Below, one piece after another: positions 13,749-21,840 of a stretch of 22,828 nt of DNA (position 1 is the stretch's first letter; each line of letters opens with the position of its first letter). The notes under the pieces are model-generated. The model made no database searches. It was not told the DNA's origin and saw only the letters and a program-made list of their open reading frames with translations. This stretch comes from CAZOGW01 sp964579415. Lineage in GTDB: Bacteria > Actinomycetota > Acidimicrobiia > Spongiisociales > UBA5794. The stretch is from contig CAZOGW010000042.1 in assembly GCA_964579415.1 (NCBI GenBank), forward strand, positions 1 through 22,828. The letters are read 5' to 3'. Both the position numbers and the translations under genes were made by a program.

Positions 13749-14840
13749 GTGCCCCTTGCCCTGAAGTCAGCCGATGAATGCGGCCTCGATGTGGTCACCC
13801 TCGGTGAGTGCATGGTGCGGTTCAGCCCGCCTGGCCACGGACGCATCGAGTTCTCCCCCAACTTCGAGGTTCACGTCGGCGGTGGAGAGTACAACGTCGC
13901 CTACGCCCTGTCCCGCCTCGGGCTGCGCACCTCCTGGGTCGGAGGCCTGGTCGACAACCCCATCGGGCGTATCGTCGCCAACCACGCCCGGGCCGGATCC
14001 GTCGACATCGGGTACGCCCCGGTGTTCCCCTACGACGGCGTCGGGCGCCAGGCACGCATGGGACTCCATTTCGTCGAGGTGGGCACCGGCCCCCGCGGCA
14101 GCGTCTCGCTGTACGACCGGGGCCACTCGGCCACCAGCCAGATCGAGCCCGGCCAGGTCGACTGGGGCACGCTCTTCGGAGAGGTGGGCACCCGCTGGTT
14201 CCACACCGGCGGCATCTACACCTGCCTCAGCGAATCGGCCCAGGCCGTCGCCGAGGAGGCGATGCGGGCCGCCAAACAGAGCGGCGCCGTGGTGTCGTAC
14301 GACCTCAACTTCCGCTCCAAGCTGTGGTCCAGCGAGACCGCCATCGAGGCCACCCGCCGCCTGATCCCCTACATCGACCTCCTCATCGGCAACGAGGAGG
14401 ACTTCCAGAAGGTCCTCGGCTACCAGGTGACCGGGACCGACGAGTCGCTGCGCACCCTCCCCGTCACTCACTACAAGGCCATGGTGCGCCGGGTCGCCGC
14501 CGACCACCCTCACCTGTCGTTCATCGGCACCACGCTGCGCGAGGTGCTCAGCGCCGACGCCAACAACTGGTCGGCGATCATCTACGACGCCGCGGCCGGC
14601 GACTTCCACAACGGGCCTACCTTCGAGCGGCTCGTCATCGAGGACCGGGTCGGCGGCGGCGACGGATTCGCCAGCGGCCTCATCTACGCCTTCCTCGACG
14701 GGCGCCCCCCCGCCGAGGCGGTGGTGCTGGGGACGGCGCACGGCGCCCTGCTGCACACCACCCGCGGCGACACCAGCCAGGTGTCCCTGGCCGAACTGGA
14801 GCGCATCGCCGCCGGTGGGTCGGCCCGGATCGACCGCTGA
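13749..14840 (+). CDS. kdgK: 2-keto-3-deoxygluconate kinase-like PfkB-family sugar kinase
   Basis: 363 residues. GTG 13749 is five bases after AGGAGG-like GGAGG; GTG 13746 is possible but too close. PfkB-family marks are VTLGECMVRFSP at the start, HVGGGEYNVAYALSRLGLRT (sugar-site motif), VVSYDLNFRSKLW, LLIGNEEDFQKVLG and the C-terminal catalytic motif DRVGGGDGFASGL, with the base Asp at about residue 305. KDG kinase phosphorylates 2-keto-3-deoxygluconate to KDPG. The aldolase for KDPG is encoded three genes downstream, which supports this substrate among the many PfkB options. It is the first gene of the operon and overlaps the GH88 gene by one base (TGATG). Confidence 0.83.
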   Translation: MPLALKSADECGLDVVTLGECMVRFSPPGHGRIEFSPNFEVHVGGGEYNVAYALSRLGLRTSWVGGLVDNPIGRIVANHARAGSVDIGYAPVFPYDGVGRQARMGLHFVEVGTGPRGSVSLYDRGHSATSQIEPGQVDWGTLFGEVGTRWFHTGGIYTCLSESAQAVAEEAMRAAKQSGAVVSYDLNFRSKLWSSETAIEATRRLIPYIDLLIGNEEDFQKVLGYQVTGTDESLRTLPVTHYKAMVRRVAADHPHLSFIGTTLREVLSADANNWSAIIYDAAAGDFHNGPTFERLVIEDRVGGGDGFASGLIYAFLDGRPPAEAVVLGTAHGALLHTTRGDTSQVSLAELERIAAGGSARIDR

Positions 14841-16219
14841 TGATCGCCGCCGACCCCACCCTCGACGCCGCCGCCCTGCAGCCAGCCCTCGACCGGCTCT
14901 GGGAGCTGTCGGGCCCCAAGGTCAAGCGGCTCTGCACCGGCTACCCACTCGACGAGGGCTCCCCGGTGCACACCGTCGACGGCAGGTACCGGCCCCGCGG
15001 ATGGACCGAGTGGACCGAGGGCTTCCTCTACGGCTGGGCCATCCTCCACTTCGACGCCACCGGCGACACCGAGGCGCTGGAGATGGGGCGGAGGCTCACC
15101 CGGGACCGTATGGCCCGCCACCTGTCCCACAGCGGCGTCCACGACCACGGCTTCAACAACGTCAGCACCTACGGCAACCTGCGCCGCCTCATGCTGGAGG
15201 AGCGCCTCCCCGCCGACCCCTGGGAGCTGGCCTTCTACGAGGACGCCCTCAAGGTGAGCGGCGCGGTGCAGGCGTCGCGCTGGGCCACCGTCGCCGGCGG
15301 CGGCGGCTTCGTCTACTCGTTCAACGGCCCCCACTCGCTGTTCTGCGACACCATCCGCTCGATGCGCTCCCTCATGCTGGCGCACCGGCTCGGCCACGTC
15401 CTCCTCGGCGAGGGAGACCGCCGCATCTCGCTGCTGGAGCGGGGCGTCCAGCACGCCGCCACCACCGCCCGCTGGAGCGTCTACTACGGCGAAGGCCGTG
15501 ACATCTACGACGTCCCCGGCCGGGTCGCCCACGAGAGCACCTTCAACCCCGTCGACGGCAGCTACCGGGCGCCCGGCACCCAGCAGGGCTACTCCCCGTT
15601 CACCACCTGGACCCGGGGCCTGGCCTGGATCGTCACCGGCTTCGCCGAGCTGCTCGAGTTCCTCGACACCGTCGACGGCGCCGAGCTGGCGTCGATCGAC
15701 GGTGGCGACACCATCGAGGCAGTGTTGCTGCGCGGCGCCCGGGCCGCCGGGGACTTCTACATCGCCAACACCCCCGTCGACGGCGTCCCCTACTGGGACA
15801 CCGGCGCACCCGGCCTGGCCCGCCTCGACGGCTATCTCGACCGGCCCGCCGACCCGTTCAACGACCACGAGCCGGTGGACAGCTCGGCGGCCGCCATCGC
15901 CGCCCAGGGGCTGCTCCGCCTCGGCCACCACCTCGCCGGTCGTGGTCGGCCCGACGCCGCCCGCTACACCTCCGCCGGCCTCACCGTGCTGAGGACGCTC
16001 CTCGGCGACGGCTACCTGAGCACCGACCCCGACCACCAGGGTCTGCTGCTGCACGGCCTCTACCACCGCCCCGGCGGCTGGGACAAGGACGGGCACGGCG
16101 TTCCGTCCGGCGAGGCGGTGATGTGGGGCGACTACCACCTGGTCGAGGCGGCGGTCCTCGCCGGGCGCCTCGCCGGGGCAGGACCGTATCCCACCTTCTT
16201 CGCCGGGGAGACGCCATGA
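14840..16219 (+). CDS. Glycoside hydrolase family 88, unsaturated glucuronyl hydrolase
   Basis: 459 residues, no signal peptide, so probably cytoplasmic. GH88 features run in order: WTEWTEGFLYGWAIL (about 55-69), HDHGFNNVSTYGNL (Asp102), FNGPHSLFCDTIRSMRSL (Asp170), QQGYSPFTTWTRGLAW, VPYWDTGAPG, DSSAAAIAAQGLLRL and GLLLHGLYHRPGG followed by GEAVMWGDYHLVEA. The two aspartates match the catalytic pair of characterised enzymes (Asp88 and Asp149 in Bacillus UGL by recall). The enzyme hydrates the vinyl-ether bond of 4,5-unsaturated uronic acid residues made by polysaccharide lyases, releasing a 4-deoxy-5-keto-uronate. Translation is coupled on both sides (1- and 4-base overlaps). The polysaccharide (glycosaminoglycan-, xanthan-, gellan- or ulvan-like) cannot be told. 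Confidence 0.9.
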   Translation: MIAADPTLDAAALQPALDRLWELSGPKVKRLCTGYPLDEGSPVHTVDGRYRPRGWTEWTEGFLYGWAILHFDATGDTEALEMGRRLTRDRMARHLSHSGVHDHGFNNVSTYGNLRRLMLEERLPADPWELAFYEDALKVSGAVQASRWATVAGGGGFVYSFNGPHSLFCDTIRSMRSLMLAHRLGHVLLGEGDRRISLLERGVQHAATTARWSVYYGEGRDIYDVPGRVAHESTFNPVDGSYRAPGTQQGYSPFTTWTRGLAWIVTGFAELLEFLDTVDGAELASIDGGDTIEAVLLRGARAAGDFYIANTPVDGVPYWDTGAPGLARLDGYLDRPADPFNDHEPVDSSAAAIAAQGLLRLGHHLAGRGRPDAARYTSAGLTVLRTLLGDGYLSTDPDHQGLLLHGLYHRPGGWDKDGHGVPSGEAVMWGDYHLVEAAVLAGRLAGAGPYPTFFAGETP

Positions 16220-16992
16220 CCGCCGCCGCCAGAGCCGCCCTGGTCACCGGCGCCAGCCGCGGCATCGGCCTCGGCATCGCCCGCCGGCTGCTGCACGACG
16301 GCTACCACGTCGTCGCCACCGGCACCCGGCCCGCCGCCGACATCCCCGACGTCGTCGCCGAACTGGAGTCGATCGGTCCGGTCACCTACGTGCCCGCCGA
16401 CCTCGGCGACGCCACCGACCGCGACTCGCTCGTCGCCGCCGCCCTCGCCGCATGCGGCGGTCTCGATCTGCTGGTCAACAACGCCGGGATCACCTCCCCG
16501 GGCCGCAAGGACATGCTCGATGTCGACGAGGAGGGCTTTGACCTGGTGATGGCGGTCAACCTCAAGGGCCCGTTCCTGCTCACCCAGGCGGTGGCCCGGC
16601 ACATGATCGACCGCGGTGAGTCCGAACCCGGCTTCCGCGGTTGCATCGTCAACATCTCCTCGGTGAGCGCGGTCACCGTTTCCACCAACCGCTCCGAGTA
16701 CTGCATCTCCAAAGCCGGCGTCGCCATGGCCTCCATGTTGTGGGCCACCCGGCTCGCCGAGCACGGTATCGACGTCTACGAGGTGCGCCCCGGCATCGTC
16801 GCCACCGACATGACCGCCGGCGTCACCGCCAAGTACGACACCCTCATCGCCGGCGGGCTCACCCTGGAGCGACGCTGGGGCACCCCCGACGACGTCGCCG
16901 CCGCCGTCTCCGCCCTGGCGTCGGGGGCCATCCCCTACGCCACCGGCCAGGTGCTCACCGTCGACGGCGGCCTCAACATCCCCCGGCTCTGA
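16216..16992 (+). CDS. Short-chain dehydrogenase/reductase (first of two)
   Basis: 258 residues. The NAD(P) motif TGASRGIG is at 11-18, NNAG at 88-91, a catalytic Ser near 149, and Tyr162 with Lys166 in EYCISKAG. The ending YATGQVLTVDGGLNIPRL is classical SDR. The stretch RGESEPGFRGCIVNISSVSA resembles SDRs often annotated as 3-ketoacyl-ACP reductase but found in carbohydrate loci. It overlaps the GH88 gene by four bases and precedes the KDPG aldolase gene by 18 bases. By position it could reduce a diketo-uronate to KDG (the KduD/DhuD step); that is inference, since SDR substrate cannot be read from these motifs. Confidence 0.9.
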   Translation: MTAAARAALVTGASRGIGLGIARRLLHDGYHVVATGTRPAADIPDVVAELESIGPVTYVPADLGDATDRDSLVAAALAACGGLDLLVNNAGITSPGRKDMLDVDEEGFDLVMAVNLKGPFLLTQAVARHMIDRGESEPGFRGCIVNISSVSAVTVSTNRSEYCISKAGVAMASMLWATRLAEHGIDVYEVRPGIVATDMTAGVTAKYDTLIAGGLTLERRWGTPDDVAAAVSALASGAIPYATGQVLTVDGGLNIPRL

Positions 16993-17010
16993 CGCGGTGA
17001 AAGGACGCCC

Positions 17011-17658
17011 ATGGCACGCCAGGACACATTGAGAGAGATCGAGAGGGTGGGGGTGATCGCCGTCATCCGCGCCGACTCGCCCGAACCTACCATCGCCCTG
17101 TGCCGCGCCCTCGCCGAGGGCGGGGTCACCGCCTGCGAGATCACCATGACCACCCCGGGAGCGATCGACGCCATCGCCGCCGTCACCCGGGAGCTGGGCG
17201 ACCGCTGCCTGGTAGGGGTCGGCACCGTGCTCGACGCCGAGACGGCGCGCCTGGCCATTGTCGCCGGCGCCGAGGTCGTGGTCTCCCCGGCGCTCGACCC
17301 GGCGACCATCTCCATGGCGCACCGCTACGACAAGGTGGCCATCCCCGGAGCCCTCACCCCCACCGAGGTGGTGACGGCCTGGTCGGCCGGCGCCGACGTG
17401 GTCAAGATCTTCCCCGCCAACCATTTCGGGCCCCGCTACTTCAAGGACCTGAAGGGCCCGCTGCCGCAGGTACGCCTCACCCCCACCGGCGGCGTCGACC
17501 TGGACACCGTGGCCGAATGGATCGGCGCCGGGGCGGTTGCCGTCGGGGTCGGGTCCGCCCTGGCCAAGCCGGCCCTGATCAGGGCCGGAGCCTGGGGCGA
17601 GATCACCGACCTGGCATCGCAGTACGCCGCCGCCGTCACATCGGCCCGGGCATCGTGA
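17011..17658 (+). CDS. eda: KDPG (2-keto-3-deoxy-6-phosphogluconate) aldolase
   Basis: 215 residues, the normal length. Glu43 in TACEITMTTPGA and the Schiff-base Lys132 in DVVKIFPANHFG match the catalytic pair of Eda, and VGVGTVLDAE, SPALDP and LTPTGGVDLDTV complete the TIM-barrel family pattern. It splits KDPG into pyruvate and glyceraldehyde-3-phosphate, finishing the route begun by the GH88 enzyme and kinase. The ATG at 17011 follows GAAAGGACG. Its stop overlaps the next gene by four bases (GTGA), tying uronate catabolism to the CoA-ester genes on one transcript. Confidence 0.94.
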   Translation: MARQDTLREIERVGVIAVIRADSPEPTIALCRALAEGGVTACEITMTTPGAIDAIAAVTRELGDRCLVGVGTVLDAETARLAIVAGAEVVVSPALDPATISMAHRYDKVAIPGALTPTEVVTAWSAGADVVKIFPANHFGPRYFKDLKGPLPQVRLTPTGGVDLDTVAEWIGAGAVAVGVGSALAKPALIRAGAWGEITDLASQYAAAVTSARAS

Positions 17659-18419
17659 CCAGGCCCCCCTACTCCCTGGAGGGATCGGTGGTGCTGGTCA
17701 CCGGCGCCAGCCGGGGTATCGGCGCCTCCATCGCCCTCGCCGCCGCCGCCGCCGGCGCCGACGTCGCCATCGGCTACCTGGACCACTCCGGCGAAGCCGG
17801 CAAGGTCGTCGCCGAGGTGGAGTCCCTGGGGCGACGCGCCGTCGCCGTCCGCGGCGACGTCTCCCTCCCCGACGATGCGAACCAGCTCGCCGCCGAGGTC
17901 GAGAGCCGTTTCGGCCGCATCGACGGGCTGGTCAACAACGCCGGCATCATGCCCTCCAGCCCGGTGCTGTCGCTGAGCGACGAGGAGTGGGACGCCGTCG
18001 TCCGCACCAACCTCTACGGGCCCTTCTTCTGCTCCCGTGCCGTCCTTCCCGGGATGGTGGAGCGGGGCCGCGGCGCCATCGTGATGATCTCCTCCCGTCT
18101 CGGCCAGGTCGGCTTCCCCGAACTGGCCCACTACTCGGCGAGCAAGGCGGGGCTCATCGGGCTCGCCAAATCCCTGGCCCGCGAGGTCGGCCCCCTCGGG
18201 GTACGGGTCAACGCGGTGGCGCCCGGGCCCACCATCACCGACATGACCCGCGACGTCCTGGTGGGCGAGGCGGCCCGCAAGCGGCTCGCCGAGCTGCCGG
18301 CGGGGCGCTTCGGGGAACCCGACGACGTGGCCCGCGCCGTGGTGTTCCTCCTCTCCGACGCGGCCGAGATGTTCCACGGCCAGACGCTGAACCCCAACGG
18401 CGGCGGGTACATGCCGTGA
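17655..18419 (+). CDS. Short-chain dehydrogenase/reductase (second of two)
   Basis: 254 residues from GTG 17655. TGASRGIG is at 16-23, VNNAGIMPSS around 93-102, Ser146/147 in VMISSRLGQ, and Tyr160 with Lys164 in HYSASKAG. VRVNAVAPGPTITDM and FLLSDAAEMFHGQTLNPNGG end the Rossmann domain. This FabG-like type serves many alcohol/ketone conversions. It is coupled by four-base overlaps both to the aldolase gene upstream and to the CoA-transferase gene downstream. It could act on a hydroxyacyl-CoA formed by the hydratase, or be the uronate reductase itself; the sequence does not decide. Confidence 0.9.
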   Translation: MTRPPYSLEGSVVLVTGASRGIGASIALAAAAAGADVAIGYLDHSGEAGKVVAEVESLGRRAVAVRGDVSLPDDANQLAAEVESRFGRIDGLVNNAGIMPSSPVLSLSDEEWDAVVRTNLYGPFFCSRAVLPGMVERGRGAIVMISSRLGQVGFPELAHYSASKAGLIGLAKSLAREVGPLGVRVNAVAPGPTITDMTRDVLVGEAARKRLAELPAGRFGEPDDVARAVVFLLSDAAEMFHGQTLNPNGGGYMP

Positions 18420-19984
18420 GCACGCAGTTCGTGGATGCGGCCGAGGCGGTACGCCTGGTGCCCGACGGAGCCACCGTCATCGTCGGCGGCTCCGGCGCCG
18501 GGCACGCCGTGCCGCAGAAGTTCATCGACACCCTCGCCGCCGAGTTCACAGCCCACGGCCGGCCCCGCGACCTCACCACGGTACGGGTGGTCGGTGTCGG
18601 CGACTTCGCCGAGCGGGGCTTCTCCCAGCTCGCCCTCCCCGGCCTGATGCGCCGCACCATCGGGTCCAACCTGGGCAACGAGCCCCGCCTCGCCGAGCTG
18701 ATCGCCCGGGGCGAGGTGGAGGCCTACTCCTTCCCCCAGGGCGTCATCTCCCAACTGTGCCGGGAGATCGCCGCCGGCCGCCCCGGCGTCGTCACCCGGG
18801 TCGGGCTGCACACCTACGTCGATCCCCGCCACACCGGCGGCAGGCAGGGCCCCGCCACCGAGGACCTGGTCGAGGTGGTGGAGCTGGCGGGCCGGGAGTG
18901 GCTGCTGTACCGGGCATTCCCCATCGACGTCGCCGTGATCCGCGGCTCGGCCATCGACGAGCAGGGCAACCTTACCCTCGACGGCGAGGCCATCAACGGG
19001 GAGATGCTGGCGATGGCCATGGCCGCCCACAACTCCGGCGGCATCGTCATCGCCCAGGCCGGGGAGCTGGTCCCGGCAGGCAGCCTGGTCCCCCGCCGTG
19101 TCCACGTCCCCGGTGCCCTGGTCGACTACGCCTACACCGACCCCGACCAGACCCAGACCTACGCCACCGGCTACTCGCCCTACTTCGCCGGCCAGTTGCG
19201 CAAGGAGCCGGCACCGCCCGGCGAGCCGCAGCCGCCCGACGTGCGCAAGGTGATGGCGCGGCGGTCGCTGCTGGAGTTCGGCCCGGGGCAGGTGGTCAAC
19301 CTCGGCTTCGGGGTGAGCCAGGACATCGGCGCCATCGCCGCCGAGGAGGGCGTCTCGGACCTGCTGGTGCTCACCGTGGAGCAGGGCGTCTTCGGGGGCG
19401 TCCCCGCCGGGGGCAAGGACGGCGGCGCCGGGTACAACTACCAGGCGCTCATCGACCAGCCCTACATGTTCGACTTCTACGACGGCGGCGGCCTCGATGT
19501 CGCCAGCCTGTCGTTCGCCGAGATCGACGCCGCCGGCAACGTCAACGTCCACGCCTTCGGCGACCGGCTGCGCGGTCCCGGCGGGTTCCCCCACATCAGC
19601 GTCGGTGCCACCAAGGTGTGCTTCGTCGGCACCCTCACCACCGGCGGGCTCGAGGCGGCCGTCGAGGGAGGAACGGTCCGCATCCTCGCCGAGGGCGCCA
19701 CCGCCAAGTTCGTCCCCGCGGTGCGGGAGGTCAGCTTCAGCGGCCCGCTGGCGGCGGAGCGCGGCCAGGAGGTCCGCTACATAACCGAGCGGGCCGTCTT
19801 CGCCCTGATCGGCGGCAGGGTCACCCTCACCGAGGTCGCCGCAGGCATCGACCCCGAGCGCGACGTCATCGCCCACATGGGGTTCCGCCCCGCGGTGGCC
19901 GACCGGGTGGGCCGCATCGACCCGGAGGTGTTCGCCTCGGGGACCATGGGGCTGCTGGCCCGCTTCACCGGAGGTGGCCGATGA
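18416..19984 (+). CDS. Fused acetate/propionate-type CoA-transferase (YdiF-like)
   Basis: 522 residues from GTG 18416. Both halves of a family I CoA-transferase are in one chain. The N-terminal half has VPDGATVIVGGSGAGHAVPQ and FPQGVISQLCREIAAGRPG. The C-terminal half begins near RKVMARRSLLEFGPGQVVNL and has LTVEQGVFGGVPAGG, whose Glu (codon 322) is the residue expected to carry the CoA thioester. It moves CoA between an acyl-CoA and a free carboxylate. Fused YdiF/propionate CoA-transferases of about 520 residues are the best match. It overlaps both neighbours by four bases and probably activates an organic acid for the hydratase that follows. The acid is unknown. Confidence 0.88.
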   Translation: MSTQFVDAAEAVRLVPDGATVIVGGSGAGHAVPQKFIDTLAAEFTAHGRPRDLTTVRVVGVGDFAERGFSQLALPGLMRRTIGSNLGNEPRLAELIARGEVEAYSFPQGVISQLCREIAAGRPGVVTRVGLHTYVDPRHTGGRQGPATEDLVEVVELAGREWLLYRAFPIDVAVIRGSAIDEQGNLTLDGEAINGEMLAMAMAAHNSGGIVIAQAGELVPAGSLVPRRVHVPGALVDYAYTDPDQTQTYATGYSPYFAGQLRKEPAPPGEPQPPDVRKVMARRSLLEFGPGQVVNLGFGVSQDIGAIAAEEGVSDLLVLTVEQGVFGGVPAGGKDGGAGYNYQALIDQPYMFDFYDGGGLDVASLSFAEIDAAGNVNVHAFGDRLRGPGGFPHISVGATKVCFVGTLTTGGLEAAVEGGTVRILAEGATAKFVPAVREVSFSGPLAAERGQEVRYITERAVFALIGGRVTLTEVAAGIDPERDVIAHMGFRPAVADRVGRIDPEVFASGTMGLLARFTGGGR

Positions 19985-20751
19985 GCGATCTGGTCCACGT
20001 CACGCCGGGGGTCGTCACCACCATCCGGCTCGACAACCCGCCGCTCAACCTGGTCTCGCGGGAGATGACCCGGGCGCTCCACCAGGCGCTGTCCGCGGTG
20101 GAGGCCGATGCCGCGGTGCGGGCGGTGGTGGTCGCCGGCGGGGAGCGGGCGTTCTGCGCCGGCTCCGACGTCAAGGAGTTCGCCTCGCTGCGGGGCCGTG
20201 TCGCCGAGGGCAAGCTCCTTGCCGAGAACGCCGTCTACGACCGGCTCGCCGGCCTGGCGGTGCCCACGGTGGCCGCCATCGAGGGCGACGCCCTCGGCGG
20301 GGGGCTGGAGCTGGCGCTGTGCTGCGACATCCGGGTGGCGTCCCGCCAGGCCCGCCTCGGGATGCCCGAGGTACGGCTCGGCGTGGTCCCCGGATCGGGG
20401 GGTATGCGCCGCCTGCCCAGGGTCGTCGGCCCGGCCCGGGCCAAGGAGATGATCCTCCTCGGCGAGGTCGTTGACGCCACCACCGCCCACTCCATCGGCC
20501 TGGTGAGCCACCTCACCGGCGCCGGGCAGGCCGGGGCCGCCGCCGCCGAGCTGGCAGGGACGCTGTCCTCACGGGGCCCGGTGGCGGTCCGCACCGCCAA
20601 GGCCCTGCTCGATCAGATCATCGACCTCACCCCGGAGGAAGCCGCCGCCGCCGAGCTGGCCGCCTCGGAGAAGGTCTTCGCATCCGACGACATGCTGGAA
20701 GGAGTGTCCGCCTTCTTCGACAAACGCACACCAGACTTCCCCAACCGATAG
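19981..20751 (+). CDS. Enoyl-CoA hydratase/isomerase family protein
   Basis: 256 residues. The crotonase fold is clear: RLDNPPLNLVSREM, AFCAGSDVKEF (oxyanion hole, residues 58-67), EGDALGGGLELALCCDIRVA and LGMPEVRLGVVPGSGGMRRL. Glu110 and Glu130 occupy the positions of the two catalytic glutamates of enoyl-CoA hydratase (Glu144 and Glu164 in the rat enzyme), so true hydration is likely rather than another crotonase reaction. The start overlaps the CoA-transferase stop (ATGA). Together the two could activate an unsaturated acid as CoA ester and hydrate it, with the preceding SDR then oxidising the hydroxyl. Confidence 0.9.
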   Translation: MSDLVHVTPGVVTTIRLDNPPLNLVSREMTRALHQALSAVEADAAVRAVVVAGGERAFCAGSDVKEFASLRGRVAEGKLLAENAVYDRLAGLAVPTVAAIEGDALGGGLELALCCDIRVASRQARLGMPEVRLGVVPGSGGMRRLPRVVGPARAKEMILLGEVVDATTAHSIGLVSHLTGAGQAGAAAAELAGTLSSRGPVAVRTAKALLDQIIDLTPEEAAAAELAASEKVFASDDMLEGVSAFFDKRTPDFPNR

Positions 20752-20759
20752 CCAGGGAT

Positions 20760-20777
20760 CACCGCGGCACGGCGGTG
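20760..20777. terminator. Small hairpin between the hydratase and LLM genes
   Basis: CACCGC (20760-20765) pairs with GCGGTG (20772-20777) around GGCACG, nine bases after the hydratase stop. There is no T-run. It lies in the only gap of more than 20 bases in the plus-strand cluster and may reduce expression of the last two genes or simply separate them. Confidence 0.35.
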
Positions 20778-20826
20778 GCCGAAGGGGGGCGGCGAAAGGT
20801 CCGCTCAGAGAGAAAGAGGAAAGACA

Positions 20827-21840
20827 TTGAGCAACGACAACATCGGAAGGTTCGGAGTCTTCCTTCCCTCGTTCGTATGGGAAGGTGACGGCAGGGAGCG
20901 GGCCGCAGGGATCAAGACCTTCGCCCGCGAGGTGGAGGACATCGGCTTCGAGTCGATCTTCATCACCGACCACCTGCTGGCCGCCAAGCAGTTCTACTCG
21001 GTGTCCTTCATGGAGTCCCTCATCACGCTGGCGCTCGTGGCCGGCGTCACCGAGAGAGTGAAGCTGGGCACCTCCGTGCTGGTGGTGCCCATCCGCGAGC
21101 CCGCCATCCTGGCCAAGCAGCTCGCCACGCTGCAGTTCCTCTCCCAGGACCGCGTCATCCTCGGCGCCGGCATCGGCTGGTACCCGCCCGAGTACACCGC
21201 CGTCGGCCAGAAGCGCAGCGAGCGCGGCGCCCGCACCGACGAGATCCTCGACATCATCATCCCGCTCCTCGAGGGCGAGACGGTGACCTACGAGGGCCGG
21301 TACTACTCCGTGCAGGATCTGCTCATCGAGCCGACCCCGGCGGAGCGGCCGCCGATCTGGATCGGTGGCGGCTCCCAGCTCGCCGACGACGCCTCGCCCG
21401 ACCTTCCCCGCTTCGTCGACGCAGTCAAGGAGCGCATCTTGCGCACCGAGGGCTGGATCCCGCGACCGACGTGCCCGCCGGAGGACATCGCCCGGGACTG
21501 GGCCGAGCTGCAGACCTACCTCACCGAGCACGGCCGGGACCCGGGCGAGCTGGTGGTGGCGCACGAGAACTTCTTCCACTTCGTCGCCACCGACGACCCG
21601 GCGAAGGCTCGCCAGGAGCAGCACCAGGCCTTCCTCCGCGTCATGAGCGAGGCGCGCGGCCCGGCGTACCTGGAGAAGGTCTACCTGTTCGGCACCCCCG
21701 ACGAGGTGGTCGAGTCGTTGCAGGCCCGCGTCGACGCCGGTGTGCAGCGCTTCATGCTCCACACCATGACCCCGGACCCGGGCCAGCTCCGGCAGTGGGC
21801 CACCGAGATCATCCCGCATGTGAGGTTCCCCGAGGCGTGA
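20827..21840 (+). CDS. LLM-class (luciferase-like) probable F420-dependent oxidoreductase
   Basis: 337 residues from TTG 20827, preceded by AGAGGAAAG. The luciferase-like barrel shows in FGVFLPSFVWEGDG, IGFESIFITDHLL, VKLGTSVLVVPIREPAILAK, LATLQFLSQDRVILGAGIGW, RGARTDEILDIIIPLL and PPIWIGGGS. In actinomycetes these enzymes mostly use coenzyme F420 rather than FMN, but cofactor choice cannot be proven from this. The region GWIPRPTCPPEDIARDWAEL is the variable insertion that shapes the substrate site. It overlaps the next gene by four bases (GTGA). Its substrate and its link to the uronate route are unknown. Confidence 0.88.
   Translation: MSNDNIGRFGVFLPSFVWEGDGRERAAGIKTFAREVEDIGFESIFITDHLLAAKQFYSVSFMESLITLALVAGVTERVKLGTSVLVVPIREPAILAKQLATLQFLSQDRVILGAGIGWYPPEYTAVGQKRSERGARTDEILDIIIPLLEGETVTYEGRYYSVQDLLIEPTPAERPPIWIGGGSQLADDASPDLPRFVDAVKERILRTEGWIPRPTCPPEDIARDWAELQTYLTEHGRDPGELVVAHENFFHFVATDDPAKARQEQHQAFLRVMSEARGPAYLEKVYLFGTPDEVVESLQARVDAGVQRFMLHTMTPDPGQLRQWATEIIPHVRFPEA

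Noticed and set aside
13808..16219. An 803-residue frame that would extend the GH88 protein upstream
   Set aside because: The extra part is Arg/Pro-rich shadow of the kinase gene; the GH88 family start matches ATG 14840, coupled to the kinase stop.
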